A stretch of DNA of 64,000 nucleotides from Isoptericola croceus (GTDB lineage: Bacteria > Actinomycetota > Actinomycetes > Actinomycetales > Cellulomonadaceae): the NCBI RefSeq assembly GCF_029382255.1, contig NZ_JARLLG010000005.1, positions 124,001-188,000 of the forward strand, read 5' to 3'. Shown here one piece after another: positions 46,515 to 55,610 of the stretch. The translations under genes and the position numbers were made by a program. How positions within the stretch are numbered: the stretch's first letter is position 1; every line of letters starts with the position of its first letter. Under the pieces are notes generated by a model, which was given only the letters and a program-made list of their open reading frames with translations, ran no database searches and was not told the origin of the DNA.

Positions 46515-47279
46515 CTAGCTGGCGAGCGTGAGCGCCGCTCCTGCGCCGGCGGCGAGCAGGCCGACGACGGGGGTCCAGTACCGGTCGTCGGCGCGCGCGA
46601 AGCCGGTGCCGCGCACGCGCTTGAGGACTCCGACGTACCTCGCGTCCCCGACGACGCGCACCAGCAGGACGACGAGCGCCGCGATCCCGCACCAGGTCCA
46701 CCAGTCCCCCGGCGCGTCGCCGGCGAGGGCCAGGACGACGACCACGTAGGCGACGAGCGCCACCGCGACCGCGAGCGTCGGCCCGGGACCGGGGGTCCCG
46801 ACCGGTTCCCGGGTGCCCTCTCGTTGCGGCAGCACGTCGGCGGCGCCCACCGTGGCACCGGCAGCCCAGGCGACGTGGAACCCAGCTGCGACCGCCGCGA
46901 CGAGGACCGCGAGCCCCACGATCGCCCACCATGCCCACGAGGGCACCACCCCGCCCGCGGCGAGCGAGAGCAGCCCGGCGGCCGTGAACAGCGGCCAGGC
47001 CAGGTGCCAGCGGACGAGCGTGAAGAAGACCGCTGCCGAGGCCAGACACATCACGCCGACGGTCACCGGCGACGACCCGCCGAGCAGGACGCCGGCGGCT
47101 GCCCACCAGGCGATCGAGGTGAGGTGCCAGGCACCGCGCAGCAGTCCGTCCGCATGGCGACGTGGGACGCCGATCCGCCAGCCGGGCGCGGCGAGGAGCG
47201 GGCGCAGGACGACGATCTCGCCGAGCACGGAGTGCAGGACCCCGACGAGGACCAGGAGCAGGGCGGCGATGAGCAGCAT
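46515..47279 (-). CDS. Multi-pass membrane protein with DUF3995-like C-terminus
   Basis: The 254-residue product has about seven hydrophobic segments. Its C-terminal part, with VGDARYVGVLKRVRGTGFARADDRYWTPVV (in parts), resembles DUF3995, while the first 100 residues form a second membrane unit with LHSVLGE and HLTSIAWW. Function is unknown. GGAGGAAAG precedes the ATG. It is divergent from a TetR gene, and repeated palindromes between the two suggest TetR control of this gene. Confidence 0.72.
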   Translation of the reverse strand: MLLIAALLLVLVGVLHSVLGEIVVLRPLLAAPGWRIGVPRRHADGLLRGAWHLTSIAWWAAAGVLLGGSSPVTVGVMCLASAAVFFTLVRWHLAWPLFTAAGLLSLAAGGVVPSWAWWAIVGLAVLVAAVAAGFHVAWAAGATVGAADVLPQREGTREPVGTPGPGPTLAVAVALVAYVVVVLALAGDAPGDWWTWCGIAALVVLLVRVVGDARYVGVLKRVRGTGFARADDRYWTPVVGLLAAGAGAALTLAS

Positions 47280-47287
47280 CTTTCCTC

Positions 47288-47330
47288 CATACGGTGGCGT
47301 ATGGTCACCGTATCCGTACGGTGGCGTATG
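47288..47330. promoter_or_regulatory. Duplicated TetR-type operator
   Basis: CATACGGTGGCGTATG (47288-47303, perfect 6-base arms) and CGTACGGTGGCGTATG (47315-47330) are two copies 27 bases apart. Between them the arms ACCGTA and TACGGT form a third overlapping palindrome. They fill the divergent spacer of the membrane protein and TetR genes; the -10 TATGGT of the TetR gene overlaps the second copy. Confidence 0.7.
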
Positions 47331-47338
47331 GTCAACGC

Positions 47339-47935
47339 ATGGCTTCGCTCTCCGCCTCCGACTGGGTCCGCGCCGCGGCGCGGAGGCTTGCCGCCGGCGG
47401 CGTGGACGCCGTGCGCGTCGAACCCGTCGCCGCCGAGCTCGGCGTGTCCAAGGGCAGCTTCTACTGGCACTTCACGAACCGTGACGCCCTGCTCGACGCC
47501 GTCCTCGACCACTGGCGGCACGCCGGCGTGGCCGACGTCGTCGCCCAGGTCGAACGGGTCGCAGCGGAACCCGAGGCACGGCTGCGGGAGCTCCTGCGGC
47601 GGTCGTTCGAGCACACCGACCAGGGATTCGACGTCGGCGTACGAGCCTGGGCGGCACGGGACGCCCGAGCGCGAGCCGCCGCGGGCGCCGTCGACGCCGC
47701 GCGCACCGACTACCTCGCCCGGCTGCTGGGCGAGGCGGGCTCCGCCGACCCGGACCGTCGCGCCGCCGTCGTGTACCGCACGTTGCTCGGCGACTACGCG
47801 ATGCGGCACGCCGGCGGCGAGACGCTCGGGCCGGACGCGATCGCTGCGCTGATCGACTGGAGCCTCGCCCCGGAGCCCAGCAAGCCGACTACCAGCGGCC
47901 CTGCCGCGGCCGCGGCTGACAGCGCGGACAGGTGA
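47339..47935 (+). CDS. TetR/AcrR-family repressor
   Basis: The 198-residue protein has the TetR helix-turn-helix with [23 protein letters not shown] (in parts, about 25-50). The ATG at 47339 follows TATGGT (47327-47332) by 6 bases without a Shine-Dalgarno sequence. Duplicated palindromes in the upstream spacer overlap that -10, so autoregulation is likely. The 3' end overlaps the 3' end of the convergent mutM gene by 47 bases. Confidence 0.88.
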   Translation: MASLSASDWVRAAARRLAAGGVDAVRVEPVAAELGVSKGSFYWHFTNRDALLDAVLDHWRHAGVADVVAQVERVAAEPEARLRELLRRSFEHTDQGFDVGVRAWAARDARARAAAGAVDAARTDYLARLLGEAGSADPDRRAAVVYRTLLGDYAMRHAGGETLGPDAIAALIDWSLAPEPSKPTTSGPAAAAADSADR

Positions 47936-48818
47936 ACGACGACCGGTTCATGAACTCGTCGCGCCGCACGGGCGTCGCGCACCGCGGGCACGGTTCGCCG
48001 GCACGCCCGTAGACCGCCAGCGACCGAGAGAAGTAGCCGGACTCCCCGTTGACGTTGACGTAGAGCGCGTCGAAGCTCGTGCCGCCCTGACCGAGCGCCT
48101 CCGTCATGACCTCGGTGGCAGCGTCGAGCACACGGTGCACCACGGGACGGGTCATCGTGTCGGTCGCCCGCGCGAAGTGCACCCGGGCACGCCACAGCGC
48201 CTCGTCGGCGTAGATGTTGCCGATGCCCGACACCACCGTCTGGTCGAGCAGCGCACGCTTGATCCCCGTCCGACGGCGGCGGACCGTCGCGACCACAGCG
48301 TCCCGGTCGAGCGCGGGGTCGAGCAGGTCCCGGGCGATGTGCGCCACCGGCGCGGGGAGCGCCGGCAGCGGCGAGCCGTATCCACCGGACGCACCGTCCG
48401 CCGTCGGCTCCAGGTCGGTCACCGCCAGGTGGCCGAAGGTGCGCTGGTCGACGAAGTCCACGTAGTGCGCACCCGAGGGTGCCTCGTCCACGTGGAGGCG
48501 GACACGCAGGTGCGGGTGCGCCCACTCCCCGGCCACCGCCGGGTCGCGGACCAGGAGCTGGCCCGACATCCCGAGGTGCGCGAGCAGCGCCGCCGAGGCC
48601 CCCTGCCGGGGGTCGGCCAGCGGGAGCCAGAGGTACTTGCCGCGGCGCACCGCGCCCACGAGGCGTCGCCCCCGGAGCTGGTCCGCGAATCCGGCCGGGC
48701 CGCCGTCGTGCCGTCGCACCGAGTAGTCACGGAACACCTCGGCGTCACGCACGACGGCGCCCGCGACGAGGCGGTCGAGACCGTCACGCACGGTCTCGAC
48801 CTCGGGAAGCTCAGGCAC
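47889..48818 (-). CDS. mutM: Formamidopyrimidine-DNA glycosylase (Fpg/MutM)
   Basis: The 309-residue protein starts [10 protein letters not shown] with the catalytic Pro-Glu pair and has the HLGMSGQLL block, the [12 protein letters not shown] helix-two-turn-helix and a C-terminal zinc finger with two CPRC pairs. It removes 8-oxoguanine and other oxidised purines from DNA. Its start overlaps the end of rnc by 8 bases. The 3' end overlaps the TetR gene by 47 bases. Confidence 0.97.
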   Translation of the reverse strand: MPELPEVETVRDGLDRLVAGAVVRDAEVFRDYSVRRHDGGPAGFADQLRGRRLVGAVRRGKYLWLPLADPRQGASAALLAHLGMSGQLLVRDPAVAGEWAHPHLRVRLHVDEAPSGAHYVDFVDQRTFGHLAVTDLEPTADGASGGYGSPLPALPAPVAHIARDLLDPALDRDAVVATVRRRRTGIKRALLDQTVVSGIGNIYADEALWRARVHFARATDTMTRPVVHRVLDAATEVMTEALGQGGTSFDALYVNVNGESGYFSRSLAVYGRAGEPCPRCATPVRRDEFMNRSSFTCPRCQPRPRQGRW

Positions 48819-49521
48819 CGACGGGGATCTCCGCGATCGCCCGGTACGCCTGCTCGGCAGCGGCCTGCTCGGCGTGCTTCTTCGCGGTCCCCTGGCCGAT
48901 CCCGATCACGGGGCCGGCCGTGACGTGCGCCTCGAAGCGGCGCGCGTGCTCAGGGCCCTCACCGGTCACCGAGTAGACGGGCGCACCGAAGCCGCGCAGG
49001 GCCGCGGCCTCCTGCAACGACGTCTTCCAGTCCAGCCCGGCACCGAGGTCGGCAGCCTGGTCGAGGGTCTCGTCGACGAGCCGGTGCACGAGCTCGCGGG
49101 ACACCTCGAGACCGTGGGAGAGGTACGTGGCGCCCAGCAGGGCCTCGACGGTGTCCGACAGGATCGAGTCCTTGTCGAACCCGCGCGTCCGCATCTCCCC
49201 CTTGCCGAGCAGCACGTAGCTGCCCAGCTCCAGCCGGCGCGCGACCGCGGCCAACGAGCGCTGGGAGACGGTCGCCGCACGCATCTTCGCCAGCTCACCC
49301 TCGGGCTTGTCGGGGTGCCGGCGGTACAGCGCCTCGGTCACCACCAGACCGAGCACGGTGTCGCCGAGGAACTCGAGCCGCTCGTTCGTGGGGATCCCGC
49401 CGGCCTCGTGCGCGAACGACCGGTGCGTCAGGGCAAGCACGAGAAGCTCGGGATCCAGATGGACCCCGAGCTTCTCGAGAAGAGCGGTCGGCTCCGAACG
49501 GGCGGGGCCGGTAGCAGGCAT
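48811..49521 (-). CDS. rnc: Ribonuclease III
   Basis: The 236-residue product has the RNase III signature [14 protein letters not shown], with catalytic glutamate and aspartate, then [12 protein letters not shown], and a C-terminal double-stranded RNA-binding domain with [20 protein letters not shown]. It processes rRNA and structured mRNAs. ATG 49521 is preferred over 49677 because the upstream frame runs into rpmF; it lies one base after the rpmF stop. It overlaps mutM by 8 bases. Confidence 0.97.
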   Translation of the reverse strand: MPATGPARSEPTALLEKLGVHLDPELLVLALTHRSFAHEAGGIPTNERLEFLGDTVLGLVVTEALYRRHPDKPEGELAKMRAATVSQRSLAAVARRLELGSYVLLGKGEMRTRGFDKDSILSDTVEALLGATYLSHGLEVSRELVHRLVDETLDQAADLGAGLDWKTSLQEAAALRGFGAPVYSVTGEGPEHARRFEAHVTAGPVIGIGQGTAKKHAEQAAAEQAYRAIAEIPVGA

Positions 49522-49522
49522 C

Positions 49523-49717
49523 TCAGCCGGCGTGCTCGGTACGCAGCGCCTCCGCGTACTGACGACCCTTGTACGCGCCGCAGGTCGGGCACGCAGTGTG
49601 GGACAGCTTCTGTCCCTTGCAGCTCGGGCACGTGGTGAGGGTCGCCGCGGTGGTCTTCCACTGCGAACGACGCGCACGGGTGTTGCTGCGCGACATCTTG
49701 CGCTTCGGAACAGCCAC
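49523..49717 (-). CDS. rpmF: 50S ribosomal protein L32 (zinc-type)
   Basis: The 64-residue product begins [21 protein letters not shown], diagnostic for L32, and carries CPSC and CPTC pairs that bind zinc, so it is the zinc-containing form. It lies between the DUF177 gene and rnc in the usual bacterial order. Confidence 0.98.
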   Translation of the reverse strand: MAVPKRKMSRSNTRARRSQWKTTAATLTTCPSCKGQKLSHTACPTCGAYKGRQYAEALRTEHAG

Positions 49718-49719
49718 GG

Positions 49720-50271
49720 TCAGCTCTCTTTCGTCTCGTCGGACACGCTCGACTCCTCGAGCATGGTCTGCAGCGCCGCCCAGCGAGGGTCGACGACGTC
49801 ATGGTGGTGCTCGGGGTCCTCCTCGAGCCGCGCTCCGCACTCGGAGCACAGGCCGGGGCAGTCCTGCCGGCACAGCGGTTGAAATGGTAGTGCAGTCACG
49901 AGCGAATCCCGAACCACGGGTTCGAGATCCGCCAGGTCGTCGGTCAGCTCCGGCTCGTCCTCGGCCTCTTCGTCGCCGGACTCGTCGGCCGCCTGGGCAC
50001 GCTCCGGGTAGACGAACAGCTCCTGGACGCGCACCGTCACCTCGTCGCGGATCTCCGCGAGGCAGCGGACGCACTCGCCGACGGCGGTGCCGCGCACCAC
50101 ACCCGAGACGAGCACGCCCTCCATGACCGACTCGAGGCGCAGCCCCAGCGTGAGGTCCGCGCCCTCGGGCACACCGATGACCGCCGTCCCCAGGTCGGCA
50201 GGTGCGGCGACGATGCGCGCGACCTCCCGCATGGTGCCGGGACGTCGCGACAGCTCGTGCGTGTCGAGCAC
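49720..50271 (-). CDS. yceD: DUF177 (YceD-like) protein, probable rRNA accumulation factor
   Basis: The protein has the DUF177 blocks GTAVIGVPEGADLTLGLRLESVMEGVLVSG and CVRCLAEIRDEVTVRVQELF, an acidic linker and a C-terminal CRQDCPGLCSECG cysteine cluster. YceD is linked to 23S rRNA levels and is encoded beside rpmF. The start is problematic: homologues begin about nine residues before the sequence LVLDTHEL, but no ATG, GTG or TTG is there; AGGAGAGCCTC precedes an ATC codon at 50296-50298 that would start the protein exactly where expected. I give the in-frame GTG at 50271 as the conservative start. Confidence 0.85.
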   Translation of the reverse strand: MLDTHELSRRPGTMREVARIVAAPADLGTAVIGVPEGADLTLGLRLESVMEGVLVSGVVRGTAVGECVRCLAEIRDEVTVRVQELFVYPERAQAADESGDEEAEDEPELTDDLADLEPVVRDSLVTALPFQPLCRQDCPGLCSECGARLEEDPEHHHDVVDPRWAALQTMLEESSVSDETKES

Positions 50272-50485
50272 GAGCGGCGAGCGCTTTGCGGTCGTGATGA
50301 GGCTCTCCTGAGGGTGGGCGCGCCTGGTACGGCGCGGGGCTGTGGCGTGGCGTGTGGGACGACGTCCCGAGAAAGACGGTCCGACCGGACCAGCGTCCCA
50401 GTCTACGCGATCGGCAGACCTCAGCCAACGGGGTGGTGGCGTGACGTGCACGACCCCGCCCCGACCTCGCCGCGTGATGCGTCGC

Positions 50486-51043
50486 TCAGGCGCTGCGCTC
50501 CTCAGCGCGGGCACCCTCCTGGGGCCATGCCGGGTCGTTGACGGCGTCCCAGCGCACCCTCGGGGCGCCCGTCCCCAGGCGCTCCGCCAGCTTGGCGCGG
50601 CCCGCCTGGACCTGGGCACCCAGCTTGCCGAGGTCCGCCTCGAAGTCCGCCAGCCGGCCGTCGCAGTACTCGTCCGCATCCGTGCGCAACGCGGCGGCCT
50701 GACGCTCGGCGTCGGCCACGATCTCCGCGGCGCGCGACTCCGCCTGGACGACGACCTGCTCCGCCTGCACCAGCTCGATCGCCCGGGCCCGAGCCGTCGC
50801 GAGGACCTCCTCGGCCTGACGGTGGGCACCTTCGAGGGTCTGCTCGGCCTCGGCGAGGACCTCGTCGGCCCGCGCGACCTGCGTCGGCAGCGAGTCGCGC
50901 AGCTCCTCGACGAGCCCGAGCGCCTGCTCGCGGTCGACCTTGACGTTCGTCGACAGCGGCGACGTGCGTGCGTTCTCGATGAGCGCGGCCAGGTCGTCGA
51001 TGATCTCGAGCAGTCCGGCGGTGGGGTTCTGGTTCTCGGTCAT
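50486..51043 (-). CDS. DivIVA-like coiled-coil protein (SepIVA type)
   Basis: The 185-residue product is helical and coiled-coil throughout, with repeated alanine/glutamate heptads (AEQTLEGAHRQAEEVLATARARA) after an N-terminal LLEIIDDLAALIENART. In Mycobacterium tuberculosis the same position, next to the DUF177 gene and rnc, is held by SepIVA, a DivIVA-like septum factor; synteny supports that assignment. GAGGAGCGCCAC precedes the ATG. It follows coaD by 10 bases on the same strand. Confidence 0.8.
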   Translation of the reverse strand: MTENQNPTAGLLEIIDDLAALIENARTSPLSTNVKVDREQALGLVEELRDSLPTQVARADEVLAEAEQTLEGAHRQAEEVLATARARAIELVQAEQVVVQAESRAAEIVADAERQAAALRTDADEYCDGRLADFEADLGKLGAQVQAGRAKLAERLGTGAPRVRWDAVNDPAWPQEGARAEERSA

Positions 51044-51053
51044 GTGGCGCTCC

Positions 51054-51545
51054 TCACGCACGGTGCGCGACGGCGGCGCGCACCGCCTCGGCCGCGGCGG
51101 GCGGCACGAGGTCGTCGATCGGCCCGCCGTGGCGGGCGATGTCCTTGACCAGCGACGACGCCACGTGGGCGAAGCGCTGCTCGGCCGGCAGGAAGACGGT
51201 CTCCACGCCGCTCAGGTGTCGGTTCATCATGGCCATCGGGTGCTCCCCGTCGAAGTCGGCCCCGCCACGCAGCCCTTTCACGACGGCGGCGGCCCCGACC
51301 TGGCGACAGAAGTCGACCAGGAGCCCGGGCACCTGCTCCACCCGCACGGCGGCGAGGTCCGACTCGGCGGCGACGGCGCCCCGCACCACCTCGACCCGTT
51401 CCTCGGGCGTCAGCAGGGCGGACTTGGAGGCGTTGCGGGCGACCCCGATCACGACCACGTCGAACAGGCGCACAGCGCGGCGCACGATGTCGAGGTGCCC
51501 GAGCGTGATCGGGTCGAAGGACCCGGGACAGACAGCGATGCTCAC
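51054..51545 (-). CDS. coaD: Phosphopantetheine adenylyltransferase
   Basis: The 163-residue product has the nucleotidyltransferase motif CPGSFDPITLGHLDI (6-20), KGLRGGADFDGE and the ISS-like SSLVKDIARHGG block. It makes dephospho-coenzyme A from phosphopantetheine and ATP. It heads the string coaD-DivIVA-like-yceD-rpmF-rnc-mutM, with rsmD about 100 bases upstream. Confidence 0.97.
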   Translation of the reverse strand: MSIAVCPGSFDPITLGHLDIVRRAVRLFDVVVIGVARNASKSALLTPEERVEVVRGAVAAESDLAAVRVEQVPGLLVDFCRQVGAAAVVKGLRGGADFDGEHPMAMMNRHLSGVETVFLPAEQRFAHVASSLVKDIARHGGPIDDLVPPAAAEAVRAAVAHRA

Positions 51546-51642
51546 GCCCCGACGCTAACGCGGGGCCCACCGGATCCGGCCGAGGCTCCCCGGAGTGGCC
51601 CGCAGGTGGTCCGGGACGTCGCTCGGCTCCGCTGAGGTCCGG

Positions 51643-52254
51643 TCAGGTCCATTCAGGACTGGCCGAAGCCTGCTCGACGGGCTCCGCGTAGTGCACGGCG
51701 GTGTCCCCGTAGGTCTTCGTCACGATCGGGACCAACCCCTCCGGCCACTGAGGTGCCCCGCTGCGCCTGGCCCGCTCGACGACCACGACCGCTTCCGGCG
51801 CCAGGACCCCGGGCGCAGCCAGGTCGGCGAGGATCCCCGCCAGCGCAGCACCCGACAGGTCGTACGGCGGGTCGATGAGCACCAGGTCGAAGGCTCCGCC
51901 GGCGCCGGTCGCTCCGCCGTCGGCCGCAAGGCGTGCCGTGCAGCGCTCCGCGGGCTCGGCGAGCACGCGCACCGTCCCGCCCAGGCCGAGGGTCGCGACG
52001 TTGCGGCGGGCGATCTCGGCAGCCTTGCGCGCCGACTCCACGAGAGTCACGTCGGCCGCGCCCCGGCTCGCGGCCTCGATGCCCAGCGCCCCCGACCCTG
52101 CGAAGAGGTCCAGCACCCGGCCGTCGTCGATCACCCCGTCGTGCTCCAGCCGGGAGAACATCGCCTCGCGGACACGTTCGCTGGTGGGGCGGGTGCCCGA
52201 CGGCGGCACCGTGAGGGTGCGCCCGCCGACGGTCCCGGCGACGATCCTGGTCAT
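51643..52254 (-). CDS. rsmD: 16S rRNA (guanine(966)-N(2))-methyltransferase RsmD
   Basis: The 203-residue product begins MTRIVAGTVGGRTL, has RPTSERVREAMFSRLEH, the SAM loop VLDLFAGSGALGIEAASRGA and the catalytic LVLIDPPYDL motif. It methylates G966 of 16S rRNA. The ATG at 52252-52254 lies 7 bases after TACGCT (52262-52267) and lacks a Shine-Dalgarno sequence, a leaderless pattern. The long upstream frames are antisense. Confidence 0.96.
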   Translation of the reverse strand: MTRIVAGTVGGRTLTVPPSGTRPTSERVREAMFSRLEHDGVIDDGRVLDLFAGSGALGIEAASRGAADVTLVESARKAAEIARRNVATLGLGGTVRVLAEPAERCTARLAADGGATGAGGAFDLVLIDPPYDLSGAALAGILADLAAPGVLAPEAVVVVERARRSGAPQWPEGLVPIVTKTYGDTAVHYAEPVEQASASPEWT

Positions 52255-52289
52255 GTCGCCGAGCGTAGCCGCCGTCGCTCGCCCGTCGC

Positions 52290-53312
52290 TCAGCCCGGCG
52301 GGAGCGCGACGTCGGCGACCACGGGCAGGTGGTCGCTGGCGGTCCGGCCCAGCGTGGAGATCCCCGTGATCTCGGCGCCCCGGACGAGCACGTGGTCGAT
52401 CCGTACGCCCGGCAGCCGTGCGGGGAACGTGAAGCCGAGCGAGCCCGGCGGCGTCGCCACGTGCGCCAGCACCGGGTCGAAGGCCCGGTCGGCCAGCACC
52501 GTGTTGAAGTCCCCGCCGACGACGACGATCGGTGCGCCGTCCGCCGCCAGTACCTCTCCGAGCCGTCGGAGCGAGTGGTCGCGGGGCCCGGACGTGAGCC
52601 CCTGGGGTCCGAGCCGCACGGACGGCAGGTGCACGGCGTAGACCGCGAGGCCGGGGGCGCCCGGGGCGTCGACGACCACGCGCAGCCCGCGGTCCCACGA
52701 GGCGTCCGTCCCTGGTGGGCGCAGGTCGACCGGCTCGGCCCTGGTGATCGGGTGCCGCGACCACACCCCGACGGTGCCCTGCAGCGCAAAGTGGGGCAGG
52801 GCCTCGGCGAACGAGCTGGCGAAGGCCTCGGCGAGCTCCGGGGTGACCTCCACCAGGGTGACGACGTCGGGCTCCGGGGCGAGCAGGACGCGCGCCGTCC
52901 ACGTCGGGTCGGTGTTGGTGTCGGCCACGTTGTGCAGCACGACGACGAGGTCTCCCTCGCCGCTCGACGCGGGGGTGAGGAACGGCAGGCAGACCCACAG
53001 CCACGCTCCCGTGGCGAACAGCACGGCCACGCCGCCGAGCACCGTCCGTCGGAGCACCGCGAGCAGGCCGAGTGCCGCCAGCGCCAGCCCGAACCACGGC
53101 AGCACGGTCGCCACGAGACTCCGCAGCCCACCCGCGGCCGGCAGGTGGTCGTGCAGGGCGAGCAGGAGCGCCAGGACCAGGGCGAGCACCACGAGGCCCG
53201 TCGCCCTCGGCGGGCCGGCGGCAGTGTGCGGCGTACCGTCCACCTGTCCTGGCGCGCGGCGCGGGGGCCGGCGACGGCGTGCTGTGGTCACGCCGGCCGC
53301 CACGGTGTTCAC
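52290..53312 (-). CDS. Membrane-anchored endonuclease/exonuclease/phosphatase family protein
   Basis: The 340-residue protein has three hydrophobic segments within residues 38-110 and then an EEP domain with VLHNVADTN, EPDVVTLVEVTPELA, VVGGDFNTV and a late SDHLPVVADV, the catalytic set for metal-dependent phosphoester cleavage on the outer side of the membrane. Substrates in this group include lipids and nucleic acids, so the role is unknown. GTG 53312 follows TACGGT (53319-53324) by 6 bases. Confidence 0.88.
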   Translation of the reverse strand: MNTVAAGVTTARRRRPPRRAPGQVDGTPHTAAGPPRATGLVVLALVLALLLALHDHLPAAGGLRSLVATVLPWFGLALAALGLLAVLRRTVLGGVAVLFATGAWLWVCLPFLTPASSGEGDLVVVLHNVADTNTDPTWTARVLLAPEPDVVTLVEVTPELAEAFASSFAEALPHFALQGTVGVWSRHPITRAEPVDLRPPGTDASWDRGLRVVVDAPGAPGLAVYAVHLPSVRLGPQGLTSGPRDHSLRRLGEVLAADGAPIVVVGGDFNTVLADRAFDPVLAHVATPPGSLGFTFPARLPGVRIDHVLVRGAEITGISTLGRTASDHLPVVADVALPPG

Positions 53313-53357
53313 GTACCGACCGTAGCAAGCGATAGCGGGACATACCGGGTGCCACGC

Positions 53358-55610
53358 TCAGGCTCTCTCCAGATACTCCTCCTGCTCGGCGTCGAGCTGC
53401 GCCGCGATCTCCGCGGCGAGAGCCGGGTGACCGCTCAGGCCCGGGTCGGCGGCGACCACCTCGGTCGCCTCGGCTCGGGCCTCCGCGATGAGCTCGGCGT
53501 CCTTGACCACCCGCAGCAGCCGGAGCGAGCTCGACCGGCCGGACTGGGCGGCACCGAGCACGTCGCCCTCCGAGCGCAGCTCGAGGTCGAGGTTCGCCAG
53601 CTCGAAGCCGTCGGCCGTCGCCGCAAGTGCCTCGACGCGAGTGGCCGCGGGAGTGCCGGGCTGCGCGGAGGACACCAGCAGGCACAGCCCCGGGTCGCCG
53701 CCGCGCCCGATCCGGCCGCGCAGCTGGTGGAGCTGAGAGATCCCGAACCGGTCGGCGTCGAAGACGACCATCACGGTGGCCTCCGGCACGTCCACGCCCA
53801 CCTCGACCACGGTCGTGGACACGAGCACGGGCGCCTCACCCGAGGCGAACCGCGCCATGGCGGCGTCCTTCTCGGCCGGGGGGAGCTGGCCGTGCAGCAC
53901 GCCGATCTCGACACCGTCCAGGCGCGGCATCGAGCGCAGCATCTCCGCGACCTCCAGCACGGCCCGCAGCGGCGCACGGTCGGGATCCTCGCCGTCGGGC
54001 GGCACGAGGAACTCGGGGACCACATCGAACTCCGCCGAGCTCGGCTGCTTCCCGCCGGGCACGTCGTCGTCCGGGTGGATGCGCGGGCAGACGACATAGG
54101 CGCGCCGGCCGGCGTCGACCTCCTCGCGCACCTTCTCCCACACCCGCTCGTTCCAGCGCGGGTTGGCGGCCGGGACCACGTGGGAGGTGATGCCTGCCCG
54201 GCCGGCGGGCAGCTCGGTGAGCGTGGAGGTCTCCAGGTCGCCGAACACCGTCATCGCGACGGTGCGCGGGATCGGCGTGGCGGTCATGACGAGCAGGTGC
54301 GGTGCGACGCGACCCTTGGCCCGCAACGCGTCCCGCTGCTCCACGCCGAACCGGTGCTGCTCGTCGACGACGACGAGGCCGAGGTCGGCGAACTGGACCT
54401 GGTCCCCGAGCAGCGCGTGCGTGCCGACGACGATGCCCGCCTCCCCGCTCGCCGCCTGCAGCAGTGCCTCCTTGCGCGCGGCGGCACCCAACGACCCGGT
54501 CAGCAGGGCCACCCGCGTGCCGTGCGCGGCGCCACCGAGGAGCCCACCCTCGGCGAGCGGACCCAGCATGCCGCGCAAGGTCCGGGCGTGCTGGGCGGCG
54601 AGCACCTCGGTCGGGGCGAGGAGCGCGGCCTGACCGCCGGCGTCGACCACCTGGAGCATCGCCCGCAGCGCGACCACCGTCTTGCCGGAGCCGACCTCGC
54701 CCTGCAGCAGACGCTGCATCGGCCTGCTCCGGGACAGCTCGCCGGCGATCTGCTCGCCCACCTCGCGCTGGCCCTCGGTGAGCGTGAAGGGCAGTGCGGC
54801 GTCGAAGTCACCGAGCACGCCGCCGGGGCCGGCGGCACGCGGCGGGCGGGCCGTGGCCTCGGCGGCGGCGGCGCGGTCGCGGCGCTGCGCGAGCGCCGTC
54901 TGGAGCACGAAGGCCTCCTCGAAGCGCAGCCGGCGGCGGCCGCGCTGCCAGTGCTGGGCGGAGTCCGGGACGTGCACCGCACGCAGGGCGTCGAGGCGGC
55001 TCAGGAGCCCGAGCCGCGCCCGGACCTCGTCCGGGACCGGGTCGACGACGTCGTCCTCGGTCAAAGGGTCGAGCACCGTGCGCACGGCCCGCTGGATGCG
55101 CCACGTCGGCACCGACGCCGTCGCCGGGTAGAGGGGGATGGGCCGTGAGGCCTCGACCATCGCCTCCTCGTCGTCGTCCGCATCGACCCCGACCAGGATG
55201 TAGTCGGGATGCGTGAGCTGCCGGGTGCCGCGGTACTCGGAGACCACACCGGTGAACAGGCCCGACCGGCCCGGCCGGAGCTTGTCCTCGTGCGGGCGCA
55301 GCGCCCCGGCACGCTTGGCGAAGAACGTCAGGCTGAGCTCGTGCCGCCCGTCGGTGACCGTGGCCTGCAGCAGGGCGCCGCCGCGGCTGCGCATCTGGCG
55401 CACCGTGGCGCTGGCGACCCGTGCCATGACCGTCACGTGCTCGCCGAGCTGCAGGCGGTCCATGTCGGTGAGGCGTCCGGGCTCGCCGTAGCGCCGGGGG
55501 TAGTGGCGCAGGAGGTCGTCGACGGTCTCCAGGCCCATCTTCGCCAGCGGGCCCGCGGCCCGCTTGCCGAGCGTCGTGGCGAGCGGCTCGGTCAGCCGGC
55601 CGGTCACCAC
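53358..55610 (-). CDS. recG: ATP-dependent DNA helicase RecG
   Basis: The 750-residue protein has an N-terminal wedge/OB domain (DLLRHYPRRY), Walker A LLQGEVGSGKTVVALRA, a DEAH-type DEQHRFGVEQR motif II, and VSTTVVEVGVDVP and QLRGRIGRGG of the C-terminal helicase lobe. RecG remodels stalled replication forks and Holliday junctions. GTG codons at 55610 and 55607 are both possible starts. It overlaps the end of the upstream DAK2 gene by 7 bases, the usual order. Confidence 0.97.
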   Translation of the reverse strand: MVTGRLTEPLATTLGKRAAGPLAKMGLETVDDLLRHYPRRYGEPGRLTDMDRLQLGEHVTVMARVASATVRQMRSRGGALLQATVTDGRHELSLTFFAKRAGALRPHEDKLRPGRSGLFTGVVSEYRGTRQLTHPDYILVGVDADDDEEAMVEASRPIPLYPATASVPTWRIQRAVRTVLDPLTEDDVVDPVPDEVRARLGLLSRLDALRAVHVPDSAQHWQRGRRRLRFEEAFVLQTALAQRRDRAAAAEATARPPRAAGPGGVLGDFDAALPFTLTEGQREVGEQIAGELSRSRPMQRLLQGEVGSGKTVVALRAMLQVVDAGGQAALLAPTEVLAAQHARTLRGMLGPLAEGGLLGGAAHGTRVALLTGSLGAAARKEALLQAASGEAGIVVGTHALLGDQVQFADLGLVVVDEQHRFGVEQRDALRAKGRVAPHLLVMTATPIPRTVAMTVFGDLETSTLTELPAGRAGITSHVVPAANPRWNERVWEKVREEVDAGRRAYVVCPRIHPDDDVPGGKQPSSAEFDVVPEFLVPPDGEDPDRAPLRAVLEVAEMLRSMPRLDGVEIGVLHGQLPPAEKDAAMARFASGEAPVLVSTTVVEVGVDVPEATVMVVFDADRFGISQLHQLRGRIGRGGDPGLCLLVSSAQPGTPAATRVEALAATADGFELANLDLELRSEGDVLGAAQSGRSSSLRLLRVVKDAELIAEARAEATEVVAADPGLSGHPALAAEIAAQLDAEQEEYLERA

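Noticed and set aside
52329-55148. A 939-codon frame on the plus strand
   Set aside because: It runs opposite the EEP, recG and neighbouring genes, contains no domain signature, and its amino acid bias (arginine, glycine, proline, valine) is the usual antisense shadow in GC-rich DNA.
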